A DNA stretch of 64,000 nucleotides from JAXFPC01 sp034180005. GTDB taxonomy: Bacteria; Bacillota; Negativicutes; Acidaminococcales; Acidaminococcaceae. A model generated the notes under the pieces. The model did not search any database. It worked only from the letters and a program-made list of their open reading frames with translations, and was not told the DNA's origin. The position numbers and the translations under genes are program-made. Location of the stretch: assembly GCA_034180005.1 (NCBI GenBank), contig JAXFPC010000067.1, forward strand, positions 34,826-98,825, written 5' to 3'. Within the stretch, counting starts at the first letter, position 1. Every line of letters begins with the position of its first letter. This document shows positions 8,010-16,334 of the stretch, piece by piece.

Positions 8010-8177
8010 ATGGAAGTATACGTTATTGTCGGCATTGTTGCCGCAGTCTGCTTTTTGCTCATACGGACGTATTTCGGCAAAAAGTACGCCGGGACAGAAG
8101 TGAACTCCTGCGCGAAATGCAGCAGGAGCGGCCGCTGCCATTCAGACGGCTGCGCCGAGAGGAAAAATCTGCGGTGA
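8010..8177 (+). CDS. 55-residue Cys-rich single-span membrane peptide (FeoB-associated-like)
   Basis: A short frame starting at ATG 8010 with a strong GGAAGGAGCGGAGGG site just upstream, ending at TGA 8177. Residues 1-20 (MEVYVIVGIVAAVCFLLIRT) form one membrane span, followed by a basic segment and a Cys/His cluster, C-AKC-SRSGRC-HSDGC (four Cys, one His). This layout resembles the FeoB-associated Cys-rich membrane proteins, small peptides often encoded with the ferrous iron transporter FeoB. No feo gene is visible here, so the functional link is uncertain. It lies between metG and alr, possibly in one transcript. The family is assigned by pattern only. Confidence 0.6.
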   Translation: MEVYVIVGIVAAVCFLLIRTYFGKKYAGTEVNSCAKCSRSGRCHSDGCAERKNLR

Positions 8178-8262
8178 GAAGCAGTGCTTCCAAGTATATT
8201 GAGACAGTTTTTACACAAGAGACGGAACAACGTTATCCGCCGGATTAGAGGGAGGTCGTGTT

Positions 8263-9381
8263 GTGCATATTCAAAGAGGAGCCTGGGTCGAGATAAATCT
8301 TGATTCTGTTGCTCATAACGTACAAACGGCTAAAAGACAATTACAGCCCGGCACGAAACTGTGCGCTGTCGTTAAAGCTGACGCCTACGGGCACGGAGCC
8401 GTACGCATAGCGCAGGAAGCTGCCAGAAACGGTGCCGATTTTTTTGCGGTGGCATTGTTACAGGAAGCTGTACAGCTGCGTGAAGCAGGCATTGATACAC
8501 CGATACTCGTTTTGGGGGCGATGCTGCCGGAAGTGGCGGATCTTGTCGTCAGGTATGACATAAGTCATGCCGTTTTCGACGCAGAAAGAGTGTATGCGCT
8601 TAATGAAGCGGCGCTCAGGCAAAATAAAAAAGCTCGTATTCATTTGGCCATCGACACGGGGATGCATCGCATAGGTGTTCACGTGAAAGAGGCCGGAAAG
8701 TTCGCGCAGCTGGCAAATTCTTTGCCGGGTATATATATAGAGGGAGCATTTTCTCATTTTGCTACGGCTGATGCCGATGACAAGGAGTATGCAGCGTACC
8801 AGTTCGCTCGCTTTCAAGAGGCTTTGGCGCTGATTGAGGCGGCAGGCGTGCGCATCCCCTTGCGCCATATCGCCAACAGCGCCGCGTTGACGGAGCTGCA
8901 GGAATATCAGTTGGATATGGTGCGGCAGGGTATAACGTTATATGGATTGCATCCTGCGCATATGATAGATTGCTATAAAAATTTTGAACCTGTTATGACG
9001 GTTAAAACGCAGGTAGCTTTTTTAAAAAAATTACCGACGGGAGTAACAATAGGATATGGAAGAAGTTATACGCTGCAGAGAGAAACTGTGGTGGCGACTG
9101 TGCCTGTAGGTTATGCGGACGGTATCAGCAGACGTTTATCCAATAAAGGATACATGCTGATCAACGATGAGCCTGCACCCATCATAGGACGAGTGTGTAT
9201 GGACCAGGTTATGCTCGATGTAACGGATATACCGGATGTGCGTTTGGGCAGCGAGGTGACAGTGTTCGGCGGCAAAAATCTGCCTATGGAATTGGTGGCC
9301 GACTGGGCCGATACCATATGCTATGAGCTTGTCTGCAATGTAAGCACGCGAATGCCGAGAGAATACGTCAGAGGTAATTAA
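8263..9381 (+). CDS. alr: Alanine racemase
   Basis: 372 residues from GTG 8263, six bases after GAGGGAGGT. PLP enzyme interconverting L- and D-alanine for peptidoglycan precursors. The PLP lysine is K38 in VVKADAYGHGA; the opposite catalytic base is Y265 in TIGYGRSY, the exact family position. Substrate/PLP motifs DTGMHRIG (about 130-137) and VPVGYADGISRR (about 282-293) are present. Length is normal and the protein is cytoplasmic. It is downstream of the Cys-rich peptide gene with 85 bases between. Confidence 0.96.
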   Translation: MHIQRGAWVEINLDSVAHNVQTAKRQLQPGTKLCAVVKADAYGHGAVRIAQEAARNGADFFAVALLQEAVQLREAGIDTPILVLGAMLPEVADLVVRYDISHAVFDAERVYALNEAALRQNKKARIHLAIDTGMHRIGVHVKEAGKFAQLANSLPGIYIEGAFSHFATADADDKEYAAYQFARFQEALALIEAAGVRIPLRHIANSAALTELQEYQLDMVRQGITLYGLHPAHMIDCYKNFEPVMTVKTQVAFLKKLPTGVTIGYGRSYTLQRETVVATVPVGYADGISRRLSNKGYMLINDEPAPIIGRVCMDQVMLDVTDIPDVRLGSEVTVFGGKNLPMELVADWADTICYELVCNVSTRMPREYVRGN

Positions 9382-9400
9382 CGGAGCGGAGAGAATTATG

Positions 9401-9450
9401 AACGGCTGTCGAATATCTGAGCGCATGCTTGATAGAGGACAGTCGTTTTT
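9401..9450 (+). terminator. probable intrinsic terminator of alr
   Basis: AACGGCTGTC (9401-9410) pairs with GACAGTCGTT (9438-9447) and the interior can pair further (AGC-GCAT-GCT, TATC/GATA). A five-T run spans the end. A 24-codon frame with a ribosome site (ATG 9398 to TGA 9472) overlaps the hairpin. I consider the hairpin more likely functional, but a leader peptide is not excluded. Confidence 0.5.
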
Positions 9451-9543
9451 GCTGCGATTATTTATTCACTGACACGGTCGGGCAAAATCTATAAAGAGTT
9501 GAAAATATTTTAATTTTTGTTTTTGTAAACGGAGGTACACACT

Positions 9544-10359
9544 ATGGACAAGCAGGAATGGCAGGGATATGTGGCAAAAGCGGCCACAGGTAATTTTCCC
9601 ATACCGCCCGGACTGATTCAGGATTATGATGATTGGCGCTGTCGCAGCACCGTAGGACGTGTGCTTTTTATTTTAAAAGATATCGAGGGAGCTATTACTG
9701 TTTTGAGTACGGTGAAGGATATCAAGCCGGATATGGAAGATGTTCCCGAATACGGTCTCAGCGAAGTTGAGCATAAGGTACTCTGTTTGAGAGATTTGGC
9801 GGAGATAGTTTGGATGTTGACCGGGACTACTTATGCGCCGCAGATATATTTGGAAGAGGCATATGAATTGTGCAGGAACTATAAGCACATTTTTCGCAGC
9901 GCTGACAGAGGAAAGATTTGGATCCGCAGATTGGAAATATTGCGAGAAGCCGGCGAGGTCGAGAGCGCTCTTAAAGAGGTACGCGAGTTGCTGGAGCGCG
10001 AGGGTGGAGAAGAAAAAATAAACCCGTACTGTTTTCGCGCTAAGATTTTTCTCGCGGAGTGCGCCGCCGCCGGAGGCGAATATGGCGAAGCTGCAAAAAT
10101 CATCAGAGAAGCTTACGCTTTCTTTCCGTCTTCCGACAGCGGAAGCAAAGCGATAGCTGAAGCATACGCGGAAGTCGATCCTCAGCTGCGCTACGAAAAA
10201 ATGTTGCACTGCACGACGATTCAGTACAGTCCTTGGGAGAAAGCTGACGCACTTACACCGGAAGAAGTAAGGGCTAGGCAGATGGAAAATTACAAGCGCC
10301 GGATGGCTGGAGGTGAAGCTCCGAACGATTTCGGTCTGTTGAATCGTTTAAATGAGTGA
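9544..10359 (+). CDS. Hypothetical helical-repeat (TPR-like) protein
   Basis: 271 residues, start ATG 9544 with ACGGAGG site. No signal peptide or membrane span. The sequence is alpha-helical with repeated Ala/Leu/Tyr spacing typical of TPR-like repeats (APQIYLEEAYELCRNY, GEVESALKEVRELLER, AKIFLAECAAAGGEYGEAA), roughly residues 85-200, so it is probably a cytoplasmic protein-interaction scaffold. The C-terminal 50 residues are charged and possibly disordered. No specific family or role was recognised. It lies upstream of the porin gene without an obvious terminator, so they may share a transcript. Confidence 0.7.
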   Translation: MDKQEWQGYVAKAATGNFPIPPGLIQDYDDWRCRSTVGRVLFILKDIEGAITVLSTVKDIKPDMEDVPEYGLSEVEHKVLCLRDLAEIVWMLTGTTYAPQIYLEEAYELCRNYKHIFRSADRGKIWIRRLEILREAGEVESALKEVRELLEREGGEEKINPYCFRAKIFLAECAAAGGEYGEAAKIIREAYAFFPSSDSGSKAIAEAYAEVDPQLRYEKMLHCTTIQYSPWEKADALTPEEVRARQMENYKRRMAGGEAPNDFGLLNRLNE

Positions 10360-10447
10360 TTAAATGTTTTCTTACTTCTCTTTTTAAAACCTGTTAAAAT
10401 TTAGATAAATTTTCAGCTAAATTTTGGTTGGTGGAGGAGAGAAATTT

Positions 10448-11680
10448 ATGAAGAAATATCTTTCTGCTTTGGGTGCCGCCTCAGTATTGCTTTTGCCGGC
10501 TGTGGCGGGAGCAGAGGGTTTCGGGCTTAATGAATGGTCTGCGGAAGGCGTGGCCATGAGCGGCGCGCGTATGTTTGCGAACAATGATGCGGCCAATATT
10601 GCTTATAATCCCGCGGCGATTGTGAAGGTGGAAAATTCTGCGCTTAAGTACAGCGTAACTTATCTGAGTCCTTCTTGTAATTATGATTTGTTTGATGCTA
10701 ATGGAGCCAGAATTGAAAATGAGCCGACTCAGAACAGAATACATCCGGCTTGGGCGCCGGGGACTTACTATGTGAAGAAGTTCGGCGCTAAGGATTGGTT
10801 CGGCGTAGGCGCTTTTTCCAGATTTGCCATGATTTCCGAATTTGAACGTACCAGTATTGCCGGTAATAATGCAGTTTTGTCAAAACTTAACGGTTTAAGC
10901 CTTACTCCGGTTTATGCTCATAAATTTAATGATAAGTTGTCCGCAGCAGTAGGCGCGGAGATAAATTACGTGGGGCTTACCATGGAGAGGAATGCTATTG
11001 TAAATCCGCAGCTGCCTCGGGCGGCTACCGCTTTGAAGGGTGACAGCTACGCTTTGGGCTGGAATGCCGGCGTGAATTACGCTTTCGACGAAAAGAATGA
11101 GGCGGCGATTACTTATCGCAGTCGCATGAAGCATTCTATGGACGCAGATTTCATTGCATATACGGTACTGGGAAAAAAGACTTTCAGTGCTCGTGGAGAA
11201 GTGACGCTTCCCGATGTGTGGTCTCTGGGTTACGGTCATAAGTTCAACGATAAAACCAGAGTTGAGTTGAACGCTACTCATACTAACTGGTCAACTTATG
11301 ATGCACTGGATATAGATATCAAGGGTATCGGCGTTGTGGAAAATCCCAAAAATTGGAAAGACGGTTGGCGTTATGCCATAGGCGTGGAGCATAAACTCAG
11401 CGATAAGTACAGCCTTATGGCAGGATTGGCTTACGATCAGGCATCTATTCCGCAGTATCCGGCAGTGGGCGGAGACTTTATGGTTCCCACAGGAGATCGT
11501 CGTACTTATTCTATAGGAGTACAGTATCATGATAAGAAGCAAACTTTGGGATTAGCTCTGGCGCACATTGACTTGGGCGATCTGAGTTTACCCGGAGGTG
11601 CGCATGACGGTTTTGAAAGAGCTCATGCTTATAACAGCAAGGTTAAAGTTTTCTCGGTAGCTTACCAGAGAAGTATCTAA
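10448..11680 (+). CDS. FadL/OmpP1/TodX-family outer-membrane protein
   Basis: 410 residues from ATG 10448 (GGTGGAGGAG site). The signal peptide MKKYLSALGAASVLLLPAVAGA is probably cut after A22, giving a mature N-terminus EGFGLNEWSAEGVAMSGA, which is the characteristic hatch/plug start of FadL-type barrels, followed by NNDAANIAYNPAAI. The rest alternates aromatic and polar residues as expected for 14 beta strands, ending with an aromatic-polar strand (KVKVFSVAYQRSI). Known members move long-chain fatty acids or hydrophobic compounds across the outer membrane; the substrate here is unknown. The gene is strong evidence for a two-membrane envelope. A clear terminator follows. Confidence 0.9.
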   Translation: MKKYLSALGAASVLLLPAVAGAEGFGLNEWSAEGVAMSGARMFANNDAANIAYNPAAIVKVENSALKYSVTYLSPSCNYDLFDANGARIENEPTQNRIHPAWAPGTYYVKKFGAKDWFGVGAFSRFAMISEFERTSIAGNNAVLSKLNGLSLTPVYAHKFNDKLSAAVGAEINYVGLTMERNAIVNPQLPRAATALKGDSYALGWNAGVNYAFDEKNEAAITYRSRMKHSMDADFIAYTVLGKKTFSARGEVTLPDVWSLGYGHKFNDKTRVELNATHTNWSTYDALDIDIKGIGVVENPKNWKDGWRYAIGVEHKLSDKYSLMAGLAYDQASIPQYPAVGGDFMVPTGDRRTYSIGVQYHDKKQTLGLALAHIDLGDLSLPGGAHDGFERAHAYNSKVKVFSVAYQRSI

Positions 11681-11708
11681 TATCAACACAGTTTTTTAGT
11701 AGGGAATC

Positions 11709-11756
11709 AATACTGCAAGCACCAGGTGTTGCATCTGTGCTTGCAGTATTTTTTTG
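11709..11756 (+). terminator. intrinsic terminator of the FadL-type gene
   Basis: A perfect 14-bp stem (11709-11722 with 11737-11750) followed by seven T residues. Confidence 0.92.
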
Positions 11757-11881
11757 TGACAGGAAGAACTGTAATTTCATCAAGACAAATATGATGATTT
11801 GTTATATAATTATTGTTGTTCAGTGCTGTTTTGAATATATGAAAGTTTTTATCAAATCTCAAAATTTTGGAGGGTTCGGTC

Positions 11882-13288
11882 ATGAAAGAATACGCCGCTT
11901 TTTCTACGGCTTTATATGATGAACTGGTCGCCGTTTTAGGTGAAGAAAATGTTTATACCGATGTTGAACGGCTTGACAAATACAAAACCGATGAAGAAAC
12001 AGATCCTAAGATATTTCGCGCGCCTGAAGCTGTTGTTGCTCCGGCTGACACTCGGGAGGTGTCTGCCGTAATTAAGTTGTGCAATAAATATAATGTACCT
12101 GTGACCGTGCGCAGCGCCGGCACAAGTTTGGCCGATGGAGCCATTGCCGTGCGCGGCGGCATAGTTTTGCTTATGGAGCGAATGAACAAGATTATTGAAA
12201 TAAATACTGAGGGCATGTATCTTATCGCCGAGGCCGGAGCGCCGACCATAGAGATCCAACGCTTGGCTAATGAGGCAGGACTTCTGTACGCGGGAGATCC
12301 CTGCAGCGCCGACAGCTGCATGATCGGAGGCAACATCGCCACAAATGCCGGCGGCAATAAAGCGGTTCGCTACGGAGTGACGCGCAATCAGGTTTACGGA
12401 GTGGAAATGGTAACACCTACAGGGGAAATTGTTGAATTGGGAGCGCGTCTGAAGAAATGTTCCACAGGATATTGTATGGAGCAATTGGTTATCGGCAGCG
12501 AGGGTACGTTGGGCGTCATAACGAAGGTCGTGCTGAAACTTTTACCATTGCCTCCGCATCATTTTGATCTTTTGGCGATATTTACGGATCCTAATGAAGC
12601 CATGGATCTTGTGACGAAAATATCGCGGTCGGATATGAATCCTACCAGCATCGAGTATATGGATAACTCTTATGTCAGAGGTACGGCGGACTATATAGAA
12701 TTTAAAGGCGCGCCTCATTATGAGGACGGTATTTACGTCATTGTCACAGTGGAAACTTTCAGCGAAGATGAGCTCGATGTAAAAATGGAGCGTTTATGCG
12801 AAATGTGTGAGGAATCCGGGGCGGTAGACGTTTTGGAGGCGGATGAGCGCATATGGAAAATGCGCCGCAATTGTCTGGAATCTGTTCGCTTGGTAAGTTT
12901 GGTTTCGCTGACGGATGATGTGGTGGTTCCTGTTGATAAGGTGGCGGAAACTATTAAAGAAATCATGAAAATGGGTGCAGGATATTCCTTCCGGGTGCCT
13001 CCTAAAATAAATGCGCATGTCGGCGACGGCAATCTGCATGTGGTTCTGTGCAAATGCGATATGGACGATGCAGAGTGGGAGGAGCAAATCCATAAATTTC
13101 ATCAGGAGGTCTACGCTTATGCATACGCTCAAGGCGGAAGGCTTGCCGGAGAGCATGGTATAGGCGCCAAAAAACTTGCCTATATGGAGCAATTTACACC
13201 TGCGGCTGAATTGGAGCTGATGCGTAAGATAAAGCTTGCCTGGGATCCTAATCTGATTTTAAATCCGGGGAAGATTTTTAACATCTGA
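11882..13288 (+). CDS. FAD-linked 2-hydroxyacid dehydrogenase, GlcD type (copy 1)
   Basis: 468 residues from ATG 11882 (TTGGAGGGTTCGGTC before it). VAO/PCMH-type flavoenzyme: FAD-binding domain about residues 40-220 with VTVRSAGTSLADGAI and DPCSADSCMIGGNIATNAGGNKAVRYG split motifs; FAD-oxidase C domain to the end with INAHVGDGNLHVV (metal-binding His), GEHGIGAKK and LNPGKIF. Family members oxidise D-lactate, glycolate or D-2-hydroxyglutarate and pass electrons to ETF or quinones. The substrate cannot be read off. No etfAB or Fe-S partner (glcF) is adjacent. It is followed after 31 bases by a paralogue of equal length. Confidence 0.92.
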   Translation: MKEYAAFSTALYDELVAVLGEENVYTDVERLDKYKTDEETDPKIFRAPEAVVAPADTREVSAVIKLCNKYNVPVTVRSAGTSLADGAIAVRGGIVLLMERMNKIIEINTEGMYLIAEAGAPTIEIQRLANEAGLLYAGDPCSADSCMIGGNIATNAGGNKAVRYGVTRNQVYGVEMVTPTGEIVELGARLKKCSTGYCMEQLVIGSEGTLGVITKVVLKLLPLPPHHFDLLAIFTDPNEAMDLVTKISRSDMNPTSIEYMDNSYVRGTADYIEFKGAPHYEDGIYVIVTVETFSEDELDVKMERLCEMCEESGAVDVLEADERIWKMRRNCLESVRLVSLVSLTDDVVVPVDKVAETIKEIMKMGAGYSFRVPPKINAHVGDGNLHVVLCKCDMDDAEWEEQIHKFHQEVYAYAYAQGGRLAGEHGIGAKKLAYMEQFTPAAELELMRKIKLAWDPNLILNPGKIFNI

Positions 13289-13319
13289 AGTTTAAATCAA
13301 TGATGGAAGGATGAATAGG

Positions 13320-14723
13320 ATGAGAAAATATAATCCCGTTACAGAAGAAGTTATTGCGGCTCTGCAAGAAATAGTAGGCGCGGAATTTGTGAAAACGGAT
13401 GCGGAAACATTGGAACGTTACAAGACTGACGAAGAACCGGATCCGCATTATCACCATTTGCCGGAAGCGGTGGTGTGGCCCGGATCGACAGAAGAAGTTG
13501 CCGCTATTATGCGACTTGCCAACAAATTTTTGGTGCCGGTCACTCCGCGTAGCGCCGGTACCAGCGTTTCCTGCGGTGCTATTCCTGTTTGCGGAGGCAT
13601 TGTGTTGTTACTGGAGCGTATGGATAAAATTATTGAGTTTAACGCCGACGCTATGTATATTCGCGTGGAGGCCGGAGCACGTACGGCGGAAATACAAAGG
13701 TTGGCCAACGATGCCGGACTCCTTTACGCGGGTGATCCCTGCAGCGCGGAGAGCTGCCTTATCGGCGGGAATATAGCTACGAACGCCGGCGGCAATAAAG
13801 CTGTTCGTTACGGAACTACAAGACATCAGGTTTACTCTGTTGAAGTGGTTACTCCTACGGGTGAGATCACGGAACTGGGAGTGCGTCTTAAAAAATGTTC
13901 AACAGGCTTCTGCTTGGATCAGCTTATTATGGGTAGCGAAGGAACTTTAGGGATCATCACTAAGGCGACGCTTAAGTTGTTACCCCTTTGCCCCTATCGT
14001 CTGGATATTTTAGCTATTTTTACTGATGTAGGGCAAGCTGTACAGCTTGTGCCGAATTTGATCAGAGCCGGACTTAATCCTACCAGCGTGGAATTTATGG
14101 ACAACGGTTTTGTCAGAGCTGCCAGTGATTACAGCGAGCTGCGGTTGCCGCACTATGACGACGGCAGTTATGTTATTGTGACGGTGGAAACATTCAGCGA
14201 AGATGAGTTGGACTTAAAAATGGAGCAGTTGGATGAAATTTGTACCGCCTGCGGAGCCACTGATGTTGTAGAGGCAGATGAACGCGTTTGGAAAGTGCGC
14301 AGAAATTGCCTGGAAGGTTCTAAAGCTTTGAGCAAAGTAAGTACTTCCGATGATTTAGTTGTTCCGGTAGATAAAATCGCGGACTGTATTGAGCATCTCA
14401 ATACAGTAGCTAAGGATTATAATTTCAAACTTATGTGTCTGGCTCATGCAGGAGACGGCAATCTGCACTTCAATATTCTTAAAATGGATATGAGTGATGA
14501 ACAGTGGGAAGATGAGCTGCGACGTTTCCATGAGCAGGCCTATGCTTACGTTTACAGTTTAGGCGGAAGACTTTCCGGAGAACACGGTATCGGAGCGAAA
14601 AAGCTGGCTGCTCTGGAAAAATATTGCGATCCGGTAGAACTGTCAGTCATGAAGACCATCAAGAGAGCTTTGGATCCTAATAACATTCTCAATCCCGGCA
14701 AATTGATCGATGCTGACATGTAA
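13320..14723 (+). CDS. FAD-linked 2-hydroxyacid dehydrogenase, GlcD type (copy 2)
   Basis: 467 residues. ATG 13320 is preferred over ATG 13311 because GGAAGG at 13305-13310 is ten bases away from the former and touches the latter. It is a paralogue of the gene immediately upstream, with the same domain order and near-identical blocks (RSAGTSVSCGAIPVCGG, AGDPCSAESCLIGGN, GEHGIGAKKLA). Differences lie in the C-terminal metal/substrate region: CLAHAGDGNLHFN here versus INAHVGDGNLHVV in copy 1, and in the loop before it (KVSTSDDLVVP versus LVSLTDDVVVP). This suggests a tandem duplication with divergence of substrate or electron acceptor. It is co-directional and probably in an operon with copy 1. 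Confidence 0.92.
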   Translation: MRKYNPVTEEVIAALQEIVGAEFVKTDAETLERYKTDEEPDPHYHHLPEAVVWPGSTEEVAAIMRLANKFLVPVTPRSAGTSVSCGAIPVCGGIVLLLERMDKIIEFNADAMYIRVEAGARTAEIQRLANDAGLLYAGDPCSAESCLIGGNIATNAGGNKAVRYGTTRHQVYSVEVVTPTGEITELGVRLKKCSTGFCLDQLIMGSEGTLGIITKATLKLLPLCPYRLDILAIFTDVGQAVQLVPNLIRAGLNPTSVEFMDNGFVRAASDYSELRLPHYDDGSYVIVTVETFSEDELDLKMEQLDEICTACGATDVVEADERVWKVRRNCLEGSKALSKVSTSDDLVVPVDKIADCIEHLNTVAKDYNFKLMCLAHAGDGNLHFNILKMDMSDEQWEDELRRFHEQAYAYVYSLGGRLSGEHGIGAKKLAALEKYCDPVELSVMKTIKRALDPNNILNPGKLIDADM

Positions 14724-14756
14724 GGCGGCGCTAAAGGATATCTTAAAAATATTTTT

Positions 14757-14786
14757 AGCAGGAATTTCGTCGTATGTGTCGAAGTA
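14757..14786 (+). promoter_or_regulatory. two-part element AGCAGGA-N13-TGTCGAA (copy A)
   Basis: AGCAGGA at 14757-14763 and TGTCGAA at 14777-14783 are separated by 13 bases. The same two blocks with the same gap recur on the minus strand at 56017-55991. The second block matches the core of a Spo0A box (TGNCGAA). A 9-bp inverted repeat, AAAGGATAT (14733-14741) and ATATCCTTT (14796-14804), brackets the element. It lies between copy 2 of the dehydrogenase and the stress-protein gene. Confidence 0.5.
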
Positions 14787-14867
14787 AACCGACTAATATC
14801 CTTTCATGAGCGGGTATTTTGTTTGCTTTGCTGTTTTTATAATAACTTTAGATTAAGGAGCGAATAA

Positions 14868-15725
14868 ATGAGTACATTCTCGAAGGTATTGCTGGCGACG
14901 GATTTCTCGCCTCAATCCGGAAGATTGGCGGAGTGTTTGTTCAGTATATGCCCCGATACGGAAACAGAAGTTGTTTTGGCGCACGTTTTGGAAGGTGACG
15001 ATGACGCCGACCCTGACGGTAGTGGGCTGAAGAAAGTTCAGCAACGTTTAGAGGCGCTGCAAAAGGAGCTGGAGCAATCCGGCTATGAGCATGTGTCGGT
15101 TGCCGTTCCTCGCGGTGAAATTCACGAGGCTATCCTTGGGGAAAGTGAAGCGGAGCGGGCGGAATTGCTCCTGGTAGCTTCACACGGAAAAGGTTTTTTT
15201 CGCAGAACGCTTTTAGGCAGCACTACTTGCGATTTGGCAAGAGCCGCTGACAGACCGTTGCTTATCAGCAAGCTTGGCGATGAGGGAGTCGATTTATTGA
15301 GCAAGGTTATGCTTCCTACGGATTTTTCCAAAAAATCTTTGGAAGCGCTCAATGTTATCAGAGCTTTGCGGGAGTATGTCGGTGAAATAATTTTTTTGCA
15401 TGTTATTGAACGCAGCCGAAGCAAGCAGGATTACAAACAGATGAGTGCAAATGCCCATATGTTTTTAAAAGAATTGGTCGACGAGATGAAGATTTTCGGC
15501 ATTGAAGCCGATTATCGCGTTTGCAGGGGAGTTGCTTCCAAGAAGATCGGCGAGCTTTGCGAAAAAGAGCAAATAAGTCTGCTCATGATGTCCAAAAACG
15601 GAGCTGCCATAAAAGACGGCATGGGTATCGGCAGTACGACGGAAAATGTGGTTTTGAATGTGGATTGTTCGACATTGATACTTCCGGCGGAAGAAGTAGG
15701 AGAAGAAGAGCAGTTTGCGGATTGA
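14868..15725 (+). CDS. Tandem universal stress protein (two UspA domains)
   Basis: 285 residues, start ATG 14868 after AAGGAGCG. It consists of two Usp domains: residues about 4-142 (FSKVLLATDFSPQSG ... LLVASHGKGFFRRTLLGSTT) and about 146-277 (SKVMLPTDFSKKSLEALN ... LLMMSKNGAAIKDGMGIGSTTENV). The first keeps an ATP-binding-like G-x(8-9)-GST pattern and the second a similar GIGSTTE, so one or both halves may bind nucleotide. Cytoplasmic; the exact role in stress or energy limitation is unknown. The gene has its own terminator and a possible two-part regulatory element about 85 bases upstream. Confidence 0.9.
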   Translation: MSTFSKVLLATDFSPQSGRLAECLFSICPDTETEVVLAHVLEGDDDADPDGSGLKKVQQRLEALQKELEQSGYEHVSVAVPRGEIHEAILGESEAERAELLLVASHGKGFFRRTLLGSTTCDLARAADRPLLISKLGDEGVDLLSKVMLPTDFSKKSLEALNVIRALREYVGEIIFLHVIERSRSKQDYKQMSANAHMFLKELVDEMKIFGIEADYRVCRGVASKKIGELCEKEQISLLMMSKNGAAIKDGMGIGSTTENVVLNVDCSTLILPAEEVGEEEQFAD

Positions 15726-15726
15726 T

Positions 15727-15766
15727 AAATCTCCGGCATCTTTAAAGATGCCGGAGATTTATCTTT
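15727..15766 (+). terminator. intrinsic terminator of the usp gene
   Basis: A perfect 17-bp self-complementary palindrome (15727-15743 with 15744-15760) followed by ATCTTT. The stem begins inside the stop region of the gene. Confidence 0.85.
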
Positions 15767-15803
15767 ACGGGTTACGAGCTGAAACTAAAAAACGTAAAGA
15801 CTC

Positions 15804-15832
15804 TTGACTAAGCTGCCAAAAATAAGTATAAT
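15804..15832 (+). promoter_or_regulatory. promoter of tRNA-Ser
   Basis: TTGACT (15804-15809) and TATAAT (15827-15832) with a 17-base spacer, 57 bases upstream of the tRNA. Confidence 0.8.
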
Positions 15833-15889
15833 ACTACTTGCAGTCATTTTGTGAGTGTAAAAGTTCATATTTTATTTCAGTTCAGCTAT

Positions 15890-15979
15890 GGAGAGATGAC
15901 CGAGTGGTTGAAGGTGCACGCCTGGAAAGCGTGTGTACGGGAAACCGTACCGAGGGTTCGAATCCCTCTCTCTCCGCCA
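15890..15979 (+). tRNA. tRNA-Ser (anticodon GGA)
   Basis: The acceptor GGAGAGA (15890-15896) pairs with TCTCTCC (15969-15975), then discriminator G and an encoded CCA at 15977-15979. The D-arm GACCGAGTGGTTGAAGG, anticodon loop CTGGAAA (GGA), a long variable arm (GTACGGGAAACCGTAC) typical of tRNA-Ser, and GGTTCGAATCC T-arm are all present. It reads UCC and UCU codons. Confidence 0.98.
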
Positions 15980-15990
15980 CAAAATATTTT

Positions 15991-16010
15991 GCCGCGGTTG
16001 CGGTTTTTTT
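15991..16010 (+). terminator. possible short terminator after tRNA-Ser
   Basis: CCGC-GGTT-GCGG mini-hairpin (15992-16003) followed by seven T residues. The stem is only four pairs, so efficiency is uncertain, and the SRP RNA may be co-transcribed with the tRNA. Confidence 0.4.
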
Positions 16011-16023
16011 GTATTATTTCTTT

Positions 16024-16144
16024 GTAGAGAGGCAGGATTTGGTCCTGCGCAATGAAAGTCTGTGAACCAGGTCAGGACCGGAAGGAAGCAGCCTTAAGCG
16101 GGTGCTTTCATGTGCCGCGGGGGTGCCAGCTCCTGTTTCTCTAC
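16024..16144 (+). ncRNA. ffs: Signal recognition particle RNA (small bacterial type)
   Basis: The conserved SRP domain IV core is visible: GTCAGGACCGGAAGGAAGCAG with the GGAA tetraloop (about 16070-16090). The distal ends GTAGAGAGGCAGGA (16024-16037) and TCCTGTTTCTCTAC (16131-16144) pair with two G-U wobbles, defining the ends. The size of about 120 nt fits the small SRP RNA lacking the Alu domain. It binds Ffh to target membrane and secreted proteins co-translationally. It lies upstream of dnaX, a common arrangement in Firmicutes. Confidence 0.95.
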
Positions 16145-16175
16145 ATGGACGTAAGCTTAGCCGAACTTATCTGAT

Positions 16176-16231
16176 GCGCTTGTGAACGGGCAGCTGCCGA
16201 TGCTTCCGTCGCGGGCGTTTTTGTTTTTGCG
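16176..16231 (+). terminator. terminator after the SRP RNA
   Basis: CGCTTGTGAACGG (16176-16188) pairs with CCGTCGCGGGCG (16206-16217) using several G-U pairs and one bulged A, followed by a T-rich run TTTTTGTTTTT. Confidence 0.55.
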
Positions 16232-16255
16232 GCAGGGTGTGCAAGGATAAAGCCA

Positions 16256-16284
16256 TTGTATCCGACTGTCTTTTATACTATAAT
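16256..16284 (+). promoter_or_regulatory. promoter of the dnaX operon
   Basis: TTGTAT (16256-16261) and TATAAT (16279-16284), 17-base spacer, 50 bases upstream of dnaX. Confidence 0.65.
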
Positions 16285-16334
16285 TGTATTGTCATAGAAT
16301 GAGAGACTTATTGTTTTAACGAAAGGGAAGACAT

